Below are positions 9,449 through 18,743 of a stretch of 22,334 nucleotides of DNA, one piece after another. The notes beneath the pieces were generated by a model. The model was not told where the DNA came from and searched no databases. It worked only from the letters and a program-made list of their open reading frames with translations. A program made the translations under genes and the position numbers. This DNA is from Pholiota molesta (lineage: Eukaryota; Basidiomycota; Agaricomycetes; Agaricales; Strophariaceae), in NCBI GenBank assembly GCA_014925825.1, contig JACGCK010000455.1, forward strand, positions 1-22,334, given 5' to 3'. Each line of letters begins with the position of its first letter. Within the stretch, counting starts at the first letter, position 1.

Positions 9449-10383
9449 CTGTATTTCACTTCTCGTTTCGCTATCTATATTTCATATCTGGTTCAAAATA
9501 TTCTTATATACATATACCTTGTTCAACCAACGTTTCAATAGTTGTCGGATTGTCATGTACTTTGTAAAATTGTTTTCTGTAGGTTTAGTGGTGACTTTTT
9601 TTCCCTGTGTGTTTATTATATTCGAATGCTGGGCCATCTTAGAACGAAATTCTGAGCCTCAAGCAGTAGACATAGCCTTCGCAACCGGTCTGGAAGATGT
9701 TTCTAATCACGGGACGGTTGAGTGTCATGTTCTTGATTTGAATCGTTGCAATGACTATTTTCTTGCTCAATCCACTCTCTCATCTCCAAACACTGTACTC
9801 GAAGAGAATTGCTTGTGAACTCAGAAGTTTGATCTAGACGTAAAATTAACTTGAAGCTCTCAACAAGCTCTTAAGATCCTAGAATGGTGCGTTTGTCAGG
9901 CGCGATTTCTGCTGCTAGCTGGAAATGCTTTGGTACTTTGTAGTCTTTCTTTGCGGCCTCAGATTTTCATCCATCGGAATTGCTCAATAATCAGCCTGTC
10001 TACGGGAAATATTTAACAAACACTCCAGCTCGCTTTCATTCCCTATATCTTGTAAAAATGAAGCGACCTCCATGCCCAAACTTTGATCGATGCGTTAAGT
10101 AGGTCTTCTTTCGCGCGACAGCCGCTCACTGGGTTTCAATTGAATGAACTCAAAAACAGTAGAGGAATTCTTGCCGACCATTTGACTTTGATGTTCGATC
10201 AATTCGATCCTACTTACATCTGTGACGTCGATTTTTTCTCTTGGCGATCTTTCCTGGGTTAATGGCATAATGTAGGCACATATCATATATAAAGCTCTAG
10301 CATGGTGGATATAATCATACTGGCTAGCGCTGGCGATGATATCGATTGTTTCAATATGATATGAATATAACGGTTACTGTACA
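9449..10383. other. Spacer between convergent Smr and ICMT-like genes
   Basis: This region holds the 3' flanks of two convergent genes. A + strand open frame (9378-9818) begins inside the Smr exon in another frame and has no motif. On the - strand a short open stretch around 9960-9870 ends in APDKRTILGS and looks protein-like, but it is only about 33 codons long with no clear upstream exon. Around 10330-10380 the sequence is AT-rich. I call no gene here. Confidence 0.4.
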
Positions 10384-11216
10384 CTAATATATCCAAGGGA
10401 CTAGTTTGTATGGTACCCTTCCTGCCCATTGATTCCATTGCACACCGAACACTCTGCGGAGGGCTGCATCTTCTGACGCCATTCGTGAAATCAATCCAGT
10501 CAATATCGATATCGTCAGTGCCAGATATATGAACGTTGCGATTCTTCCCAAGGCACTCTGGAATATGCCACTTTCCCTTGCCCATGAACCCTGTCACCAT
10601 AATTTTGAGTCTGCACCTCCGTTGCTCGTTAGATGTATCTGGCTTACTGGGCTCGCATGGCAAAAAATGATACCGACGACCACCAATAAAATACCGGTAT
10701 ATCCAGGGTGCCTCACCATCCCATATGGGCCAGTGGTGACCAGTTTGTGTTCGTCACGGATAGACATCTCAAATGTGAACAGCTTCCCCAATGCTTTATA
10801 GCATGACCATCGGATATATCCTCCTGAACTCGTCATGAGTGTGCCAAGTAAAAACAAAGGCGATAGACCAATTTTCTCTTGGCTTCCCGGAGCGGTCAGA
10901 GTTGTCAAAGCTTTCTGACAGAGCCATAGCTCTGAGTTCCTGGCAGATATGATCACGACGAGCTCTGCCAACGCAGCGGTCCAGCAGATAGTCTAGCAAA
11001 TAGAGAAATTCGGACATCCTTCCTAGACACTTTTATGATGGTCTAGACTCTCACCTTGACGATATATTGTCCTGAGCGTTGCTTTAACAAAATCTCTAGT
11101 CTTGTTGAGGGTACACTTTCAGAGAGACTTGGCGGAGGGTGAGGAGGCGTTGCTGCTACGTGAAATCCAAGCATCGCGACCGCCATACAAAATATTCGCA
11201 GAATAGATGTGTGCAT
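10384..11216 (-). CDS. ICMT-like isoprenylcysteine methyltransferase family protein
   Basis: Exons 11216-11055, 10992-10648 and 10590-10384 give 237 aa; introns 11054-10993 and 10647-10591 have GT...AG ends. This is the STE14/ICMT family of integral ER membrane methyltransferases, which methylate prenylated C-terminal cysteines with S-adenosylmethionine. Fungi carry divergent paralogues whose substrates are unknown. Visible are an N-terminal hydrophobic segment (ILRIFCMAVAMLGFHVAA) followed by the TPPHPPPS loop, then the hallmark TTGPYGMVRHPGYTG, a hydrophobic stretch (LVVVGIIF), another (FIYLALTISILTGL) and the C-terminal RMASEDAALRRVFG...VPYKLVPWIY. The family usually has E-x-x-L...F...W/Y...P-Y-x-L-x-P here, as seen. 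The start is the first ATG after an in-frame stop. Whether it acts on a-factor-like pheromone or Ras/Rho proteins cannot be told from sequence. Confidence 0.9.
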
Positions 11217-12701
11217 GGAGATATGTGATACTGGACGCGGTGTTGACAGCCCAGATCAATGGGCGAACTGTAATCAAGAGCGCTTGGGCTTTAAAGGATC
11301 CTGTATTTCGCCCCAAGTGCATGAATCCTAGGACTTAGGACGAGCAGTCGTGCCATTCACATCCGTTTTCATGTGGTGAATTTCACTTGTCCGGGAGTTC
11401 TCGAGGAAGAATCTACTCATATTGTACCTTCTTCCGTCCAGAGAACCATGGCTAGGAACTCCCTCCACATAAGCATAAAGTCCCAGTCGGCCATATTCTG
11501 ACTCGTATTTGCCGCTTATCCGCACTAAATCGTTGCGAAGGGTGTCGGAGATTGTTCCGCAGTACCAGTACCACTTGCCTGAGTTATCCATGGAAAGGTG
11601 GGTCTGTATAATTCCTGGTTTAGCCTCCAAATTATATCAACAACATTTTACTTCCTATTATTGGACGATTACCGAGTATGATGTCAAAGTGCCAAATAGT
11701 GTATATTTTATTTGGGCTCTTAAGATGCATATGAACAACCCTTAGGCACCTGCAAGGAATGTCATTTAGAACAACAGGACCGCCAATGATGATATAGTAC
11801 TATACCTATGAGAGATTGCACGTCTTCCATTGATTCTAGCCTATAACGTGTTTCTCGGAGCCCAAGGACCGGTAGAGCAAGTAGGGATTAATGATGTATA
11901 CGACTCGGAGGGAAGGACTCCCAGTGGCTGAAATCGTCCATAGTGAGGACATTAGTATTCCTGCGTTTTGATTTTCTAGAACCGGCCATTTAGGTTTTGG
12001 TTCGGAGCTGAGTGAGAGTAAAGGGCATCGCGTAAGCGCCGAGATCTGAGAGCTCGTTATAGAAACATTCACCAAAGTTTTATCGGAGTGTCGTATAGAA
12101 TCTGAAAGCAAGCATATTCTCCCTTCCGGACTTTGCAAGTAAATTCCGATCATAGAGTCAGTCTGGTGGGCGCCTATTTGGCGTCGATGTCCGTTCCAAA
12201 CAGGGGACACAATAACATTAGCTTTTTTGGACGTCAGTGGTAAATCAAGAAAGGCTATGTCGAAGCTCAAGATCTTAAAAAAACTTCGATCGTTGGAACG
12301 ACTTTGAGACGACAAAAACAGATCACAGTACGACACACTTTGATGTTGTACCAAGTAGTGTTTAAAAGGAGCGATACATGGATGGTGGGACGTCACTGAG
12401 CGCTGATTCGCGTTTTACTTGTTGAGGTAAGATCTGGCGGGGCCCTCTGGTTCTGTACACATCGAGCAACAAGCATTATAGATAGACTTGTGGGAGGCGA
12501 AGGTATTGGCGTGTTTGCTGTTGCTGTTACTTACCTACAGTGAGAAATGGAAGGAATTTTAAGACGATCACACCATATCGCAGTTTCCAGATGGTGATTT
12601 TGAATAGAGCGCGATATCTAAGGTGCCGCGTACAATGGGGAGTTGCCCGACTATACAGGTTGACAACGTCCGTCCATTAACCCAAATGGAGAGTCTCCGT
12701 C
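11217..12701. other. 1.5-kb gap with two weak open frames
   Basis: It lies between the ICMT-like gene start and the OSCP gene end. On the - strand, a frame with an ATG at 11591 ends at 11328 (about 87 aa, including TLRNDLVRISGKYESEYGRL), and a 186-codon frame without ATG spans 12396-11836. Neither shows a known motif, and no splice sites convincingly link them. They may be remnants of a decayed gene or chance frames. No terminal repeats, reverse transcriptase or transposase motifs are visible. Confidence 0.3.
11328..11591 (-). CDS. Hypothetical short open frame (doubtful)
   Basis: The first ATG in this frame (11591) starts MDNSGKWYWYCGTISDTL, and the frame closes at TAG at 11330-11328. Its composition is protein-like (mixed charged and aromatic residues), but I recognise no domain. 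It lies upstream of the ICMT-like gene on the same strand. It could be the last exon of an undetected or decayed gene. Confidence 0.2.
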   Translation of the reverse strand: MDNSGKWYWYCGTISDTLRNDLVRISGKYESEYGRLGLYAYVEGVPSHGSLDGRRYNMSRFFLENSRTSEIHHMKTDVNGTTARPKS

Positions 12702-12712
12702 TTAGATGGATT
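12702..12712 (-). other. ATP5: 11-nt terminal coding exon of ATP5
   Basis: The second exon ends at ACG-C before donor GTAAGT. Acceptor CGTAG then leads into AATCCATCTAA, giving Thr-Gln-Ser-Ile-stop. Reading through the intron would instead add RKFPVLYSPLQIANV and more, which is unlike OSCP C-termini. Confidence 0.8.
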
Positions 12713-13444
12713 CTACGTGAGGTACATGTACGTTAGCAATTTGCAAAGGAGAGTATAAAACGGGAAACTTACGCGTAAGCGCGTTGTTGAGTTTAGTGAC
12801 ACGCGACTGCACGCTCAGGTCGATTGTCTTGTCACCAAAGTCAACGATGAGACCTCCAAGGATATTGGGGTTGACCTGGCAAAATTGAAGCGCGTGTTTT
12901 GAATATGTATAAGTGGACATACCTTGTTGGTGACCTTGAGGACCTTGGCAGCTTGAGCGGTCTGCGACTGCTTCAAGGTCTTCTCCAGACGTGTCAAGAC
13001 GTCCTTTGGCAGAGGTGAAGCCGACGTGACGGTGAAGGTAATTTCGCCCTTGTACTGCGCATAGAGCTCGTTGAATCCCTCGATAACGCCTTCTGTCTCT
13101 CCCAACCTTCCGTTTTCCGATAGGACGGTCAACAAGTTCTTGGTGACATCAGAGTACGACTCCTTGCCAGAGCCCTCGAGTTTTGTGAAGATTCCTTGGA
13201 GAAGTTTGGTGCGCTCTGCCAGAGAAAGAGTGGGGTTATTCACGAATGCAGAGACGGTAGGGTCCTTCTGGATGACGTTGGAAAAGTTGGTGAGTTCGGA
13301 GTGAACCTTGGCAAGGGTCTGGGGGGATTTGGCGAGGGCAGCACCGTAGACAGCCTTGGAGTATTTGGTGGCAATGGCAGAAGCCGCACGGCGGCCCAGG
13401 CCAGGGGCAGCAGACAATGAACGGGCAGCGGAAGCAAGTAACAT
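12702..13444 (-). CDS. ATP5: Mitochondrial F1Fo ATP synthase OSCP subunit (ATP5)
   Basis: Exons 13444-12923, 12875-12773 and 12712-12702 give 211 aa; introns are 12922-12876 (47 nt) and 12772-12713 (60 nt). OSCP links the F1 head to the peripheral stalk of mitochondrial ATP synthase. The N-terminus MLLASAARSLSAAPGLGRRA is basic and Ser/Ala-rich, as in a matrix-targeting presequence. The body shows OSCP/delta features: ATKYSKAVYGAA near the start, FVNNPTLSLAERTKLLQG, NLLTVLSENGRL, and the C-terminal hallmark NPNILGGLIVDFGDKTIDLSVQSR. The start is the only ATG that fits a targeting peptide; the frame stays open upstream but without ATG. The last exon is only 11 nt and encodes the end of Gln-Ser-Ile-stop, giving NALTQSI, the expected family ending. 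Confidence 0.96.
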
Positions 13445-14211
13445 AGTTGGAGGAGCGAGCGATGGGCGACGACGACGACACGCAAAAACTCGGGACACCA
13501 CGGGCTTTTCCGGTCACAGTCCGCGTGGGAATCCAGACACCGCGTCAGCCGGCCATTTCTGCAGACTGCGGCGCGTCGCGTTCGGTTCTATTCTCCGTCC
13601 CCTCGTGTACATATCGTGTCAAATCAGATTCGTGTTGTGTTTCAAAGTTTTCAGTGCGCAGACACGATTTACAAGAAAAATGCATCAGGCAGGTGTGATG
13701 TGGGCGGAATACATACGTTATGTTAGCAGGAGGCCATGACATTAGTGTGGCGCGGCGTTGGTCGAGGCGAGTGGAATGGCAGTGATGCCAACGGAGCAAT
13801 GAGTAAGGCGGGCCCCAAAGATTGCTTTATAAATAATGTAGCAATGATGCCGGCGCAGTGGTCCTCCATTTCAAACGTTACCGAGCCGCCTCGTTTCTTG
13901 CTCCCTCCCTCCCACCATCTCCCGACCACCAGCACGCCACATACACGTTCCATCTTTCCCCAGAAGTCTTAGAAGACGGCCTTGCATGCCTGAAAAAGCT
14001 GGACATTTGAATCCTCCATCCTCACCACATTCATTTCGCACGCGCTAGAACAAGGCCTATTGTTCTTCGGCAAGCTTAAACGCCAGGTTAAAGTACAATA
14101 ACTTTCACTGATTTACAAACAATGGCCTGACCGACTTCAGTCATAAAAAGGAAACGCTTCAGCAACCCGCGCATCGGTTTCTTGAATCACCACCGCTATC
14201 GCGTCTCCTTC
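13445..14211. promoter_or_regulatory. Divergent intergenic region between ATP5 and the TRP/Flc-like gene
   Basis: This 767-bp region separates two divergently transcribed genes. GC-rich sequence lies next to ATP5 and a CT-rich stretch (13890-13960) lies closer to the TRP/Flc-like gene. Several open frames on both strands extend into it, but none has conserved protein character. Promoters for both genes are expected here; no specific box is convincing. Confidence 0.45.
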
Positions 14212-16860
14212 ATGTTTTCTTTCCTCGCCCGGCCGCGAGCCCTTGCCTTCGCTTTACTTCTTTTTACATTGTTACCCTATTCTTGCGCATTCGAGGATTC
14301 TGTGTGTAAGCTCTACATCCCTTTCCATCACTTTCAATGCTGGTTGCTAATAGTCTGATTTTCTAGTCACGTCGTCTGTCACCTATTGCAATCCCCCAGA
14401 AACTCTCCTCATTCAACGTTTTGAACTCGCGTACTTCCCCGCAAATAACTCGGTTTCTTTCAATGTGTCTGCCGCGAGCGTTGTGCGTATTTCTATGCTT
14501 TACGTTCCTTGCATCGCGTCTGATGGTCTTTGCGCAACATCTTAGCAAGCCAATGTCAACGTTACAGCCAATCTTCTCCTTAATGTATACGGGATGAATC
14601 CCGTCAACGTCACTCTCGATTTATGTGGTATTTTGGGCGGGGCTCTATGCCCTCTACCAATGTACAATTTCACTGGAGCAGATTCCATCACGCTACCCTC
14701 TGCCTTCAGTGTTGCGAAGTCAGTGCCAGGAATCGCGTATAAGATTCCGGATTTGGAAGGATTCGCTCAATTGTCGTTGACGGAAATTCATACGGGCACT
14801 GTGAAAGCTTGTGTTCAACTCACTCTATCAAACGGACGCTCTGCGCATCAAACCGCGGTAGAATGGACCACTGGCGGAGTCGCGCTGGCGGTTCTGTTGA
14901 TCGCCATCTGGCAGTCAACGTTACATCCCCAGGGAATTCTGCCTTTCCGTCTCCTTGAACTCATGACTCTCTACCAAACCATCGCCAGTAGCTCCTTTCT
15001 CAATCTCAACTATCCTTCCGTCTATCGCGCGTTTGCATTGAATTTTTCCTGGGCCATGGGTCTCATTTCGGGTTCATCGATTCAGAACTCCATTAATCGA
15101 ATGCGCCATCTCACAGGAGGTAACCTCGCCGATGCTATCGGTGGATCTGCCGTGAGTCTCGTCAATCGAAAACTCAGCCCATACAACTCGCCGGATTCCG
15201 ATATCGTCAGCCAGTTTATGTCGACTGGATCTATTTTGACAAGATCACTTCCCGCTAATTTTATCGCCGCCGTCCATCCAAAATTAGTCACGTTTTTTTC
15301 TGCTGCCAATCGTGAAACGATTGTCAATGGACAAGTACAAACGGTTACTGCGGCGTCATCGAATGTCCTTCAAGCAGGTGTTCCAATTTACGTCAACACG
15401 CTCCATATTGCCACAGCAAACGCGTTCATGACGGCGTTCCTTTGTGCGTTGTGCATCCTTGGGGTCGCATCAACAGTATTCGCTCTGGGATGCGGGATGC
15501 TGCTTTTGGCAAAACGCGTATATTCACACAAACATCATAAAGGCGCGCTTGCCAGTTCTAATTACAAGTCCTTCGTCCTGTCGTGGTATATTCGCATAGT
15601 AAGTCCACATCTGATATCTATCTCGAATTCCATCTCATGATTTGACAGGCGCTGGTGATGTTCTTCCCACTCATGATATTCATAATCTACCAATGGACCC
15701 TCAAAGATTCATGGTTATCTGTCCTCCTTTCTGTCATTTCCTTCATCGCTATTTCTGGGACTATCTTATATCCCATCTACCTCGTCCTTCGAACGACGCG
15801 TCGGGAATCTCCCTTCGCTTTATATGCTCACAAATCGGAACAACTCGCGCGCAACGGTCCCCTCTACGCACAATATCGCCCAGAAAGATGCTACTTCTCA
15901 GGCCTTCTTCTCATTGCTTTCTTCCTCCGTGCTCTGTTCATAGCAGTTGCCCAACCTTCAGGCGAGGCACAACTCACGTTGATGATCATTATCGAATCCA
16001 CCCTGGTGCTGGCGCACTGCATTCTGAAGCCAGCAATGACCAGAGGCGGAGACGTATTCGGAAGCTATCTGGCCATTTGTCGACTTGTTTGTACTGCCCT
16101 GATGATTGCTTTCATCGAGAAACTGCAAGTTAAGGCCATTCCTCGTGTCGTCATTGGGATTATAATTGCATTGGCGTGGTCTATCGCCGTGCTCGTTATT
16201 ATTGGCAATATCTCATGGAACGCAATCGCTGCTCTGAATATGAAACGCGACAGTCGTAGCAAGAATTCGTCTATATTGGAATCGCCTGCTGGATCTGAAG
16301 GGTCTATGTTAGAGAAGGGTGTCCGCGGAACATCGGATGGCAGTATCAGAAGCAACCCGACAGAGAAGAACATGACGCAAACAGGTGGCTCGGCGGATAG
16401 CTTACGATATGTGGCCGAGAGTACGGGTGCCGAAGGTGTCGAAGAAGTTGCCCGAGGACGCCCGGTCAATCCAACACCAGAAAACAACATTCCTTTCGAC
16501 CAATATAACTATGTTCCTTATCCAATTTCTCCGACCGGAACGACAATTAGCACAATGGATCCTCCCAGCATATACTCTAGGGACTCTGGGACCCTCACTG
16601 TGGGGAGTCTATTGCCTCGAAGATGGAGTTTCTCGCTCAGTCACCCAGGTTCCCCAGCAACCTCAAGTCATAATCGAAATTCGCTGACACCGTCTCCGAT
16701 GCCTCCTTCATCACCCTCTGAAGCTGGCAGTCATAGTGGAGGTGTTTCCAGAAACACTTCTATAAGGATGCAACCACATCAACCAAGACACGAAGACATC
16801 CAGGAGGAAGAAGTAGCCGAGCCATCATCATCCAACACATTGCCGACACCACAAACATAG
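14212..16860 (+). CDS. Fungal TRP/Flc-like channel protein (ML-like plus TRP domains)
   Basis: Exons 14212-14305, 14367-14482, 14546-15598 and 15649-16860 give 824 aa; all phases agree. Residues 1-26 are a signal peptide (basic start, LAFALLLFTLLPYSCA). Residues 27-175 form the lumenal ML-like domain, with paired cysteines and Asn-X-Ser/Thr sites (NVTANLLLN, NVTLDLCG, NFTGAD). From 178 on there are about nine hydrophobic segments, including TTGGVALAVLLIAIW, AFMTAFLCALCILGVASTVF, MFFPLMIFIIYQW and VVIGIIIALAWSIAVLVIIG. Residues 620-824 are a cytoplasmic Ser/Pro/Thr-rich tail. This matches the Flc/Pkd2/TRP-like family, linked in yeasts to FAD transport into the ER, calcium signalling and wall integrity. 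Which function applies here is not visible. The first two short exons supply the signal peptide and first ML strand. Confidence 0.92.
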
Positions 16861-17402
16861 AATCTCGCTGTTACGATGGCGGGCACAGCCTAGAATCATA
16901 TCTTCAATTTTCAACATTCATCCCCTTGGGCGCTCTAGGCGCATAGAGATCGGAATCTGCAACATCAATTCTGTATTTTTATTTTGCATCAATCATTTAT
17001 TCCCCACATCCTTACATTCGTTACGATATTCTGCCTGGAAGATATCTTCCATATAACTTCTTTCTTGCACTACCTATGACGGTTGCAATGGATTTCTCAC
17101 CTTTAATTAACGTTATTTTACTCAAACGGAATTGAAGCGTAATTAAACTCACTCACAAATGTCTGCATGGACTCAAAACTATGTCTCGTCTCATCACCTA
17201 CATGGCGATCATCAAACTGTTGTTATATCTATGTATCAATATAATATCCGTCTTTGCATCTACTGCCTAAATAAGAAATTATTCCTTGATCAGGAAACAT
17301 TCTCTATGGCAGATACCAGTCCGAAATACGTATTTATTAACTTCTTGCAGTCGCGCGAATTCTTACTCGCTGTCAGATGTATTCTGAGCAAATCCCGAGT
17401 AA

Positions 17403-17420
17403 TTTCTGTACTTTCTGTAC
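17403..17420. repeat. 9-bp tandem repeat tttctgtac x2
   Basis: Perfect copies at 17403-17411 and 17412-17420, followed by a third degenerate copy (tttcctttac). It lies in the spacer before the small unknown gene. Confidence 0.85.
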
Positions 17421-17470
17421 TTTCCTTTACTTTCACAGTAGTTATTTATATATGGAATTTTTGATGATAG

Positions 17471-17490
17471 CTACGTGCGCCCACGTGCGC
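17471..17490. repeat. 10-bp tandem repeat containing acgtgcgc
   Basis: ctacgtgcgc is followed directly by ccacgtgcgc: nine of ten bases match and the second copy holds a CACGTG core. It lies about 240 bp upstream of the ATG at 17732, so it could be a paired factor site; function is inferred. Confidence 0.7.
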
Positions 17491-17731
17491 TGGACCTAAT
17501 ATTAATCTTATCAGCAGTACAACAAGTTATTAAGTAGTAAGTAGTAGCAGCACACCTTCATCTTGTATACTCATGATCAATGCTCCCAATTTCCAAAGCT
17601 TGATAAAGTTCTCAGGGGTTGCCACTGCCCGCTAACCGTTATGTCGCTGACTAGAGCTCTTTTTAGCCATCATCGACTCCAGCCCGTTGATCTCTGATAA
17701 CTGTCCTTTATCCCCGTCTTACCTCTTGAAA

Positions 17732-18222
17732 ATGGGAGATATCGGCAATGGGGTTGCCTACCTTTGTGGCACATGTTGTAAGGCTCATTATCAACTTCGG
17801 CTCACACTATACCTAATTTTGGTCTGATAGGTGGCTTGAGAGATGCAGAAGTATCCGCAGATGGTTCACACTTCAGGACCGGGGGTAAACCCGATCCAAG
17901 AGAACGACAAATCGACGAAGAGTTCATGGCGCGCGACTATCGCAAAGATGCCAATGGCCGCTTCATCAGACAACCTACGCCAACGAGCTCTATCATGATG
18001 CTTCCTCGACAGCAGAGCGATGAATCAAGCCAAACTCGAAAAAAGATAGCGCCAATGAAGCCTGCAGAACCTGTTGATATAGGGTCAGGACCAAAAGCCG
18101 GTCCTGATCCTCAACCGACGTTAGAGAGCCCCTCTCTGTTGGGTTCATTGGCAGGGGACGTCTCGCAAAAAAAGACACCAAGAAATCCTATGGAGTTGAC
18201 CGGTGTTCCTATTCCAGGATGA
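17732..18222 (+). CDS. Small hypothetical protein with Cys-rich N-terminus
   Basis: Exons 17732-17777 and 17831-18222 give 145 aa; intron 17778-17830 (53 nt) has GTAAGG and GATAG ends. The start MGDIGNGVAYLCGTCCGL puts three cysteines within the first 16 residues next to a Gly at position 2, a pattern seen in lipid-modified (palmitoylated or myristoylated) peripheral membrane proteins. The rest is polar and likely disordered: RERQIDEEFMARDYRKDANG, then Pro/Ser/Lys-rich sequence ending in ELTGVPIPG. I recognise no domain. The exon junction is supported by an intact frame on both sides and a consensus donor. Without the first exon the second has no good ATG. It could be a basidiomycete-specific family. 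Confidence 0.6.
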
Positions 18223-18743
18223 TGCCTTCTGAACATTTTTGGTGTATATTACCAGCCAGGAAACGGCGCTCTTTGACCATGTAGCTAAGATGTCCATACC
18301 CTTCGCTGGTGATTGCCCTCTTACGAGTTTCGGCCAGTCATTGACACTGGTGCTCAGTCAGGCCTAGTTAGGCGCGGACTTGATATATTCTTTCGCCTTT
18401 GGGCGATTGTATGTTTTATTTACATCACGCCAGCATCGCCAGAAATGATACACGTATTCAGCACGCACTATACTCTAGTAGACTCTAGTAGTCTTGAATT
18501 ATAACTTCAGCCTTCTGCAAATGATGGTGAAAAAGGAAGTCTGAAAGATTTTTTGTATTCTGCAAGTGATAAGAACGACTGGTTATTTTCAAAGTGGACA
18601 GCTATATACACATCTGCATATTTGCAAATAGAATCTATATGAACAAAGCCGAAGCTGAATAGTGGTACTTAGGTATATTACAAGATGCTATCCCAAAAAA
18701 TAAAAAGGCTTGCAATGAGAGCTTCGCCTATGCCATGTTGGTT
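18223..18743. other. Spacer between two convergent genes
   Basis: This holds the 3' flanks of the small hypothetical gene (+) and the large unrecognised gene (-). A perfect 10-bp tandem repeat actctagtag occurs at 18472-18491. I see no coding potential. Confidence 0.45.
18472..18491. repeat. 10-bp tandem repeat actctagtag x2
   Basis: Perfect copies at 18472-18481 and 18482-18491, in the convergent spacer. No known function. Confidence 0.85.

Larger units (their letters stand above)
16861..17731. other. Spacer with short direct repeats
   Basis: An AT-rich region of about 870 bp downstream of the TRP/Flc-like gene. It contains tandem tttctgtac (17403-17411, 17412-17420) and a 10-bp near-tandem acgtgcgc pair at 17471-17490. 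A + strand 101-codon open frame (17159-17461) is rich in Tyr/Ile/Val and shows no motif; I consider it chance. Confidence 0.4.

Noticed and set aside
9378..9818. 146-codon + strand open frame after the Smr gene
   Set aside because: It begins inside the Smr exon in another frame, is AT-driven and hydrophobic, and has no motif.
13236..13739. Open frames on both strands overlapping the 5' end of ATP5
   Set aside because: Shadows of the GC-rich OSCP coding sequence in other frames.
17159..17464. 101-codon + strand open frame
   Set aside because: It spans simple repeats and AT-rich DNA, with no domain and no splice context.
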